Below, piece by piece: positions 57,301 through 63,300 of a stretch of 64,000 nt of DNA. Position 1 is the first letter of the stretch; every line of letters begins with the position of its first letter. The notes beneath the pieces are model-generated. The model saw only the letters and a list, made by a program, of their open reading frames with translations. It was not told where the DNA came from and ran no database searches. The translations under genes and the position numbers were made by a program. This DNA is from Patiria miniata (taxonomy: Eukaryota; Echinodermata; Asteroidea; Valvatida; Asterinidae): contig NW_024037055.1 in the NCBI RefSeq assembly GCF_015706575.1, positions 9,586,262 to 9,650,261 on the forward strand. The letters run 5' to 3'.

Positions 57301-60300
57301 TTGAGCCCAAACCTATTCCACGCAGCAATCCAAAAATCTTCGATATTTCTTAAAAGACTTTGCACTTTCCTGGTAAAATAACCGGTATTTAGTGGCTGAA
57401 ACACTTCCGAGGTTAACGATTTCCAACCAGAAATGTCACAATTTCAACATAAAGACAACCATGGGGACCAAAGCTGAGTTTTGAAGAAACACTGTCGGGG
57501 TTTCCTCCCAATGTCCAGAGGCTAATTGTTTTGGCATGCACTCTCGTGATTGGTTCAATAAGTACTTGGAACAGTGCCATGAAACATGTGTCGAACTTAC
57601 CAAATGTCAGATAGATGAATCCACCAATTGGAAATCCCCAGCTCAAAGAAAAGAACGTAGCGTATCTTCTAGGGAAGGGGATCGTCCTACTTAAGATAAT
57701 GTCAAACTGTTTGAAGTCGTCGCCTGCCTTGCCATTGATGACCACGTCGATAAACTCGTCAATCTTTCAACAAAATAAATGTTATCATTAAAGAATTATC
57801 ATAAACAATGGTGCAAAATTGCACTCCAATCAAATGCCGTTGATATATTGCTGTGTGCAAAGGCTGATTTATTTCTTTTGTCGAATTGTTGTCTAAAGAC
57901 GACAAAAATACTAAAAATTTACTCACAAAGGTCCTGAAAACGGCACGTAGTTCCTTCATCAACTGTCCCACAGTGAACGGGTCGATATTCTGAAGATCCA
58001 GCATTGCTTCTAACTCACCGATGGACATATTGGCGATATGTCGGTCTAAAGCATCAAGACCTTTCTCTATTGTGAGTCAATGGTAAAAATAAATCACTTT
58101 TTTATAACAAATGTCGCTGGGTACTTCTACGAATTCCGATAGGGAGATTTATCATAAACTTTCTTTTGCACGATACCATCACATTTAAAATAAAACACCG
58201 AATGTGCGATGTTTCAAACTGGAACATTTTTTTCAGTATCACGAAAACCGTGGGCCTTTACAATTATAAAAAAAAAAAATCTGCTTACCACATGCACAAA
58301 AGGTCATTACCAATTCGCAAACCGATTAGCCACAATGTTTTTCTGCTGATCAGTTGATTTTTTTGCCACTTTTAGAAGGTACCCTCAAGGTTGTTGCGAA
58401 GGTACAAAAGACAAAATCTTATGCATAATTTTGAAGATCTTTTATAAGCAGCGTGACGCACTGGCCCGCAATGACTTTTACGAACTCACAGGACGAAAAC
58501 TGCCCCTAATTGCGTCTAATTAAAACAAAAGAGTGTAGGGCTATTGAACACTTGAACCTGCTGTTCTGAAATGATTCTTGGACGGGAAAGCTCTTACATT
58601 CCTCAGTAGATCATTATCATGTTGCGGCCATGTTGATTTGTTTTTTCATTCAAAGCAACGTAACCAAAGCGAGGCTGGTAGGAAAATTAGTCAAGTTCCT
58701 TTTTGCACAAAAAAAATATTCAGTATTGTTATTGGATACAGGGAACATGACTGAAATGGTGGCAGCACGATAAAGGACCATTGGGAAAGTTTACCTTTTG
58801 AAAGTTCTTTTGTAATTGAAATGTACTTACGTGTTAATCCTCCACCAATGATGACATCTCCCTGCCATGTGCCCGAGTCATCGCCTGGCGTAAGCCTGAA
58901 CCCAAACAGACTTTCTTCACCTAACACAAATCAAAGGATTCGTGTTTACTCAGACTGCTTGACAAAGGAGCACTGACTCATTTGAGCATATATTATCGTT
59001 GGAAGTAGGTGTTAGGGACAAGTGCCACGCTCAATATTGAAGAAGAAAAAAACACTCAGTGTTTAACTTGCAACCGTTTTTTTTGCAACAATTTACAAAC
59101 AGTGTTAACTTCATAAAAGTTGTTGTCATAGATTTATCCAACATGTGATTTTCATAGCATTCAACTTTAAACACTGTAAAAACAAAAGCGTGCATAAGTT
59201 GAACACGGCGTTTAGTGTGCATAACGTTTGCAATGCAATGGGAATGTTTGTAATTTGTTTTCCTGGAAGTGAACATTTTAGCTACAAGCAGCTGCAGAGC
59301 CAGCTGTGTGAGGCATTGTTTTGGGTAAAAAGATACCTGCTTAATGAATCCAAGACCGTTAAACACGTTACAATGTTTATAAACATTTGCAAAAATGCGT
59401 TTATAATGCAATCAAAAATTAAATACTACATGTTTTACAGTGCACTGAGTATTTTACTCGTTTTTAAGCATTACCTATATTGACGGAGAGAGACAGGTCC
59501 CTTCTCCTTCTCCTAGTAACTGGAGTTCCATCTTCATTACCGAAGACGAGAAGGCCCATTGAGCGACGGCTCGCTGTGCCTGATTCAGCAACCCCTACAT
59601 TAACAAGAAATGATTAATTATGCCATTCTAATTGCTAAAGAGCATTAAACATATTTATAATTCACCATATTTATTATGTGCATGGAATTCTTGTGGTATG
59701 CTGACCAGTTATTCGTGTTCTTAGTTACTAGCCTCCTTTAGCTGAAAACAAAATGACTATGTTTAGAATGCCTACAGGAAGTAGTTGAAGCACTGGAGCA
59801 GCGTTATTTTTATTGTTATGCAACCAAACTTTTGACGACTCATTTAAGACCCACTTCAAACCTAAAAAGCTGTAACTCACTGGGTTTGACCACTTTCTCC
59901 GGCTGTAGCTTCGTCATAGCGTTATCCTCTGCTGAATATGAGATGGAGCCTCCACTAAGAAGGGTCTTAAAGTAGGCCCTGGCCTTGTCTACAAGACTAA
60001 CTGTCACATCCTCCATAGCGTCCATTCCCTTGTCAGATTCACTAGCACTTTCAAAAAGCGTGATAAGAAAAACAAATTGTGTAAACTTACTTGGAATTGA
60101 GATATTGGTTTGTTATGAGCGAATTCAATTCAAATCAATGCAACTTTATGTCCATTCAACCATAACCTAAAAGAAAATCAAGAGGCAGAAACAAAAATAA
60201 ACAAAATGTGTATACACATTTTGTTTTTCTCATACATGTGTATGGGAAAACAGGAAAACAGAAACAGACATATGAAAGAGAGTGTAATTAATTAATTAAT

Positions 60301-63300
60301 AGCTTGATTAAGCCTAGGCCAGTAAGTGGTAGTCATCGAAAAGACACATTTGATTGTACATCAAGCAGATGCAGACGATATTATGTATAATGTGTGTGTG
60401 CGAAAATAGGTCTATGAAGGATAATATTTTGTTTCCACTCACAGGTCCCCCACACTTCTTCTCTTCCTCCTTGTGCTGCTGCCTCCACCTTGATCATCAC
60501 AATGTGATCCTGAGAACAATGCATCTCTGAGAATGACAATGGGTTCATCACACACACCCTGCCAGCATAAGCTGATGTCTAGATCAACGTCATAGATAGT
60601 ATTGTGGGGACGCTCCACATCATACCTGCAAAGAATAAGAGTCAGTGCATGCTGAATTATAATTGTCCACTCACAGGTCATCCACACTTCTCCTCTTCCT
60701 CCTTGTGCTGCTGCCTCCACCTTGCTGATCAGCACAATGTGATCCTGAGAACATTGCATCTCTGAGAATGACGATGGGTTCATCACACACACCCTGCCAA
60801 CACAAACTGATGTCTAGATCCACGTCATAGATAGTATTGTGGGGATGCTCTACGACATACCTATATATAAATATATGAAGGTCGTAGTGTGGGTTTTTTG
60901 GTTCAAAATTAATTAAAAAAAAAAAAAAATTGGGGGACATTGCAGAGCGATTTTTCAAATATTCACTGATGCAACAATGCACATAAAGGGCACTGAATCA
61001 CTGTTTTAACACAGGTACAAAGCGGTTTTCTGTTTTTAAGTGTCATGAGTGGACACTAATTCTTAATAGTTTTTGGCCAGTGGTTCTCAATCAATGCTCG
61101 GTCGTGGCTGAAGAGATGCAAATAAGGTTTGAAGAAAAAGCTAAAGAAAAGGCCTTAAATTAATATGAAACCATTTGACAGTGTTCAAGTCGATAACATT
61201 TATGTATTAATCTCTTATTACTGATTACCTTTTTTAAATACTTTGTCAAATCCACCAGATGCTTACCATACAAAAATATGTTGTAAGTTTTCTCGAAAAG
61301 CTGTTAATGACAGAAGTGATATATCACAGTTTGCCTCTAGCTACTTCAATACCAATCAAAATGTATGTATGCATTGCCCTCAACTTATGGCTCAACTTAC
61401 CTGATTTTCAGAACTCCAATGTTTTTCTCAAAGGCATGACCTGCAGAGATATGAAATTAATAAGAATAAAATTGTACATTAGGTTCTGTAGAAACACTGG
61501 TAGAAACACTGGTCGAAACACAATTCGAAACACTTGCAAACACACAGATCTTTCTCAACACCGGCAATAATCGTGCCCCCCCCCCCCATTGTCCCTAATC
61601 CTCATTCCCTTTTTTTTTGTAGCATAAGGTCTCATTGTTTTTGTACACGAATTTCGATCGTGGACTATCGGTCAATTGTGGACTATTGTTTGTGTCCTAA
61701 CCATCTTTTCCTAGGTCCACGATTGCCGGTGTTTACATACTCATACTAACGCATGCTGACTGATCGTTTTCAGTACTTTGAAATAAGACCGTTACTAGAA
61801 TGATGCTTAAAATGATAGTTCTGAAACACTACAATAAAGTGGGGAAGCACTTTACAGACTACTTTTTAATATCTATCCTTTAAATTTAGTTCCAAGCACT
61901 ACTATCTTCGTGAACAGAATTCTGGATATTATAAACATTTTCTTACTTTGAAGTAGTTTTATGCTAATTGTCTCCAAGTGACTCCACTTTTCAAAGCCAA
62001 ATGAAAACATGCCAGCGCAGGGGTCTAGCTTCATCCACACAGAAAATGACCTCTGAAATATGCCTAGGTCAAGGTTTAAGCAGCATCCCACCCCGAGACA
62101 TGACTGGTCCAGGGAGCAGTACGGTCCGACGGATGATGGCAGAGCAAGAGAGCTGCAGCCTGTTGGACCATGAAGGAAGAAATTGTTGTACCAACAACAG
62201 TTTAATGTTTTCCACTTTTCATGTCATATTGCAACGTTAACCCTAAAACGCAAGGTCTACTAGTCCTGGTTCCTGTAAAACGGAACACAGACTTGGCACA
62301 GTAAGATATGACAACTTGCCGATGGTTGATGGTGTGATTTGCTCTGGTGGCCCTCTACACGGTTGAGGCAGGAGAACATCAACGCTGACACCGAGACGGT
62401 ATACTACGAGGCCACTTGCGTAATCCCCAATATCACCATCTGAGAAAAATATAACATGGATAACACTAACACATTGCAAATCTTTTCCAACAATACGGTG
62501 AATAAGTATACAAATTAAACTGATTATTTTTAAGGTGGACTTACCCAGGTCTTGAGCCCACTCCAAAGTACCGTTGGGATGACAGAATGGTATTGGTGCT
62601 GTGAAGTCCTGAAGGATGACAATGTCAGGAGCACAGACTCCAGCGATGCAGAGTTGCAGGGAGAGGGAGAGGAGAAAGTTACGGTTGTCTGCAGTCTTGT
62701 CGACGGTGAAGGTGAGCCAGACCGCATTACTAAGTCTTTCACTGGTGACCATGCCCCACCTATAACTAAAGAATTCAGAGATTCGTTACTAAATTCATTT
62801 GAACAATTGCAAATGCTTCCTGGCTCCATGTGCTTTCACCACTACCTGTGCTGTCAAATTTGTGTTAAAATTATTCCCTTGGGATTGGACTTCCCCTCAA
62901 ATAAAGACGCTTTGTCATACCTGATAAGTGTGAGATTGTAACTCCAATTCTCAAAACCAACACTCAGCTTTAAATCACAGGGGTCTAAAATCAGCCAGAC
63001 CCTCAGAGTGCGACTGATGATGCCGAGGTCTACTGCCAGGCAACACTCCACCCCTAGGCAGGTATCTGAATAGTGACACACACCCCCTGAAGGAATGCTG
63101 GGCAGAAGGGGAAGTTGTGGACAGGCTACGGGAACAGACAAAAGTACATTTCAGGGCGTGATGAACTTGTAGTAAAATGTATTTCAAAAAAAATATTTAT
63201 TTTGCAGGTTAGGAACAGAAGTTCAATAGAAACTTATTCGAGTATGTATCCCGTTAAAATAAACACCTTGACTTGTTCGATAATGATAAAGTGAATAATA

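Noticed and set aside
62552..62941. Plus-strand open frame of 129 codons
   Set aside because: It is the antisense shadow of exons 3-4, whose minus-strand frames carry the repeat motifs and correct splice sites.
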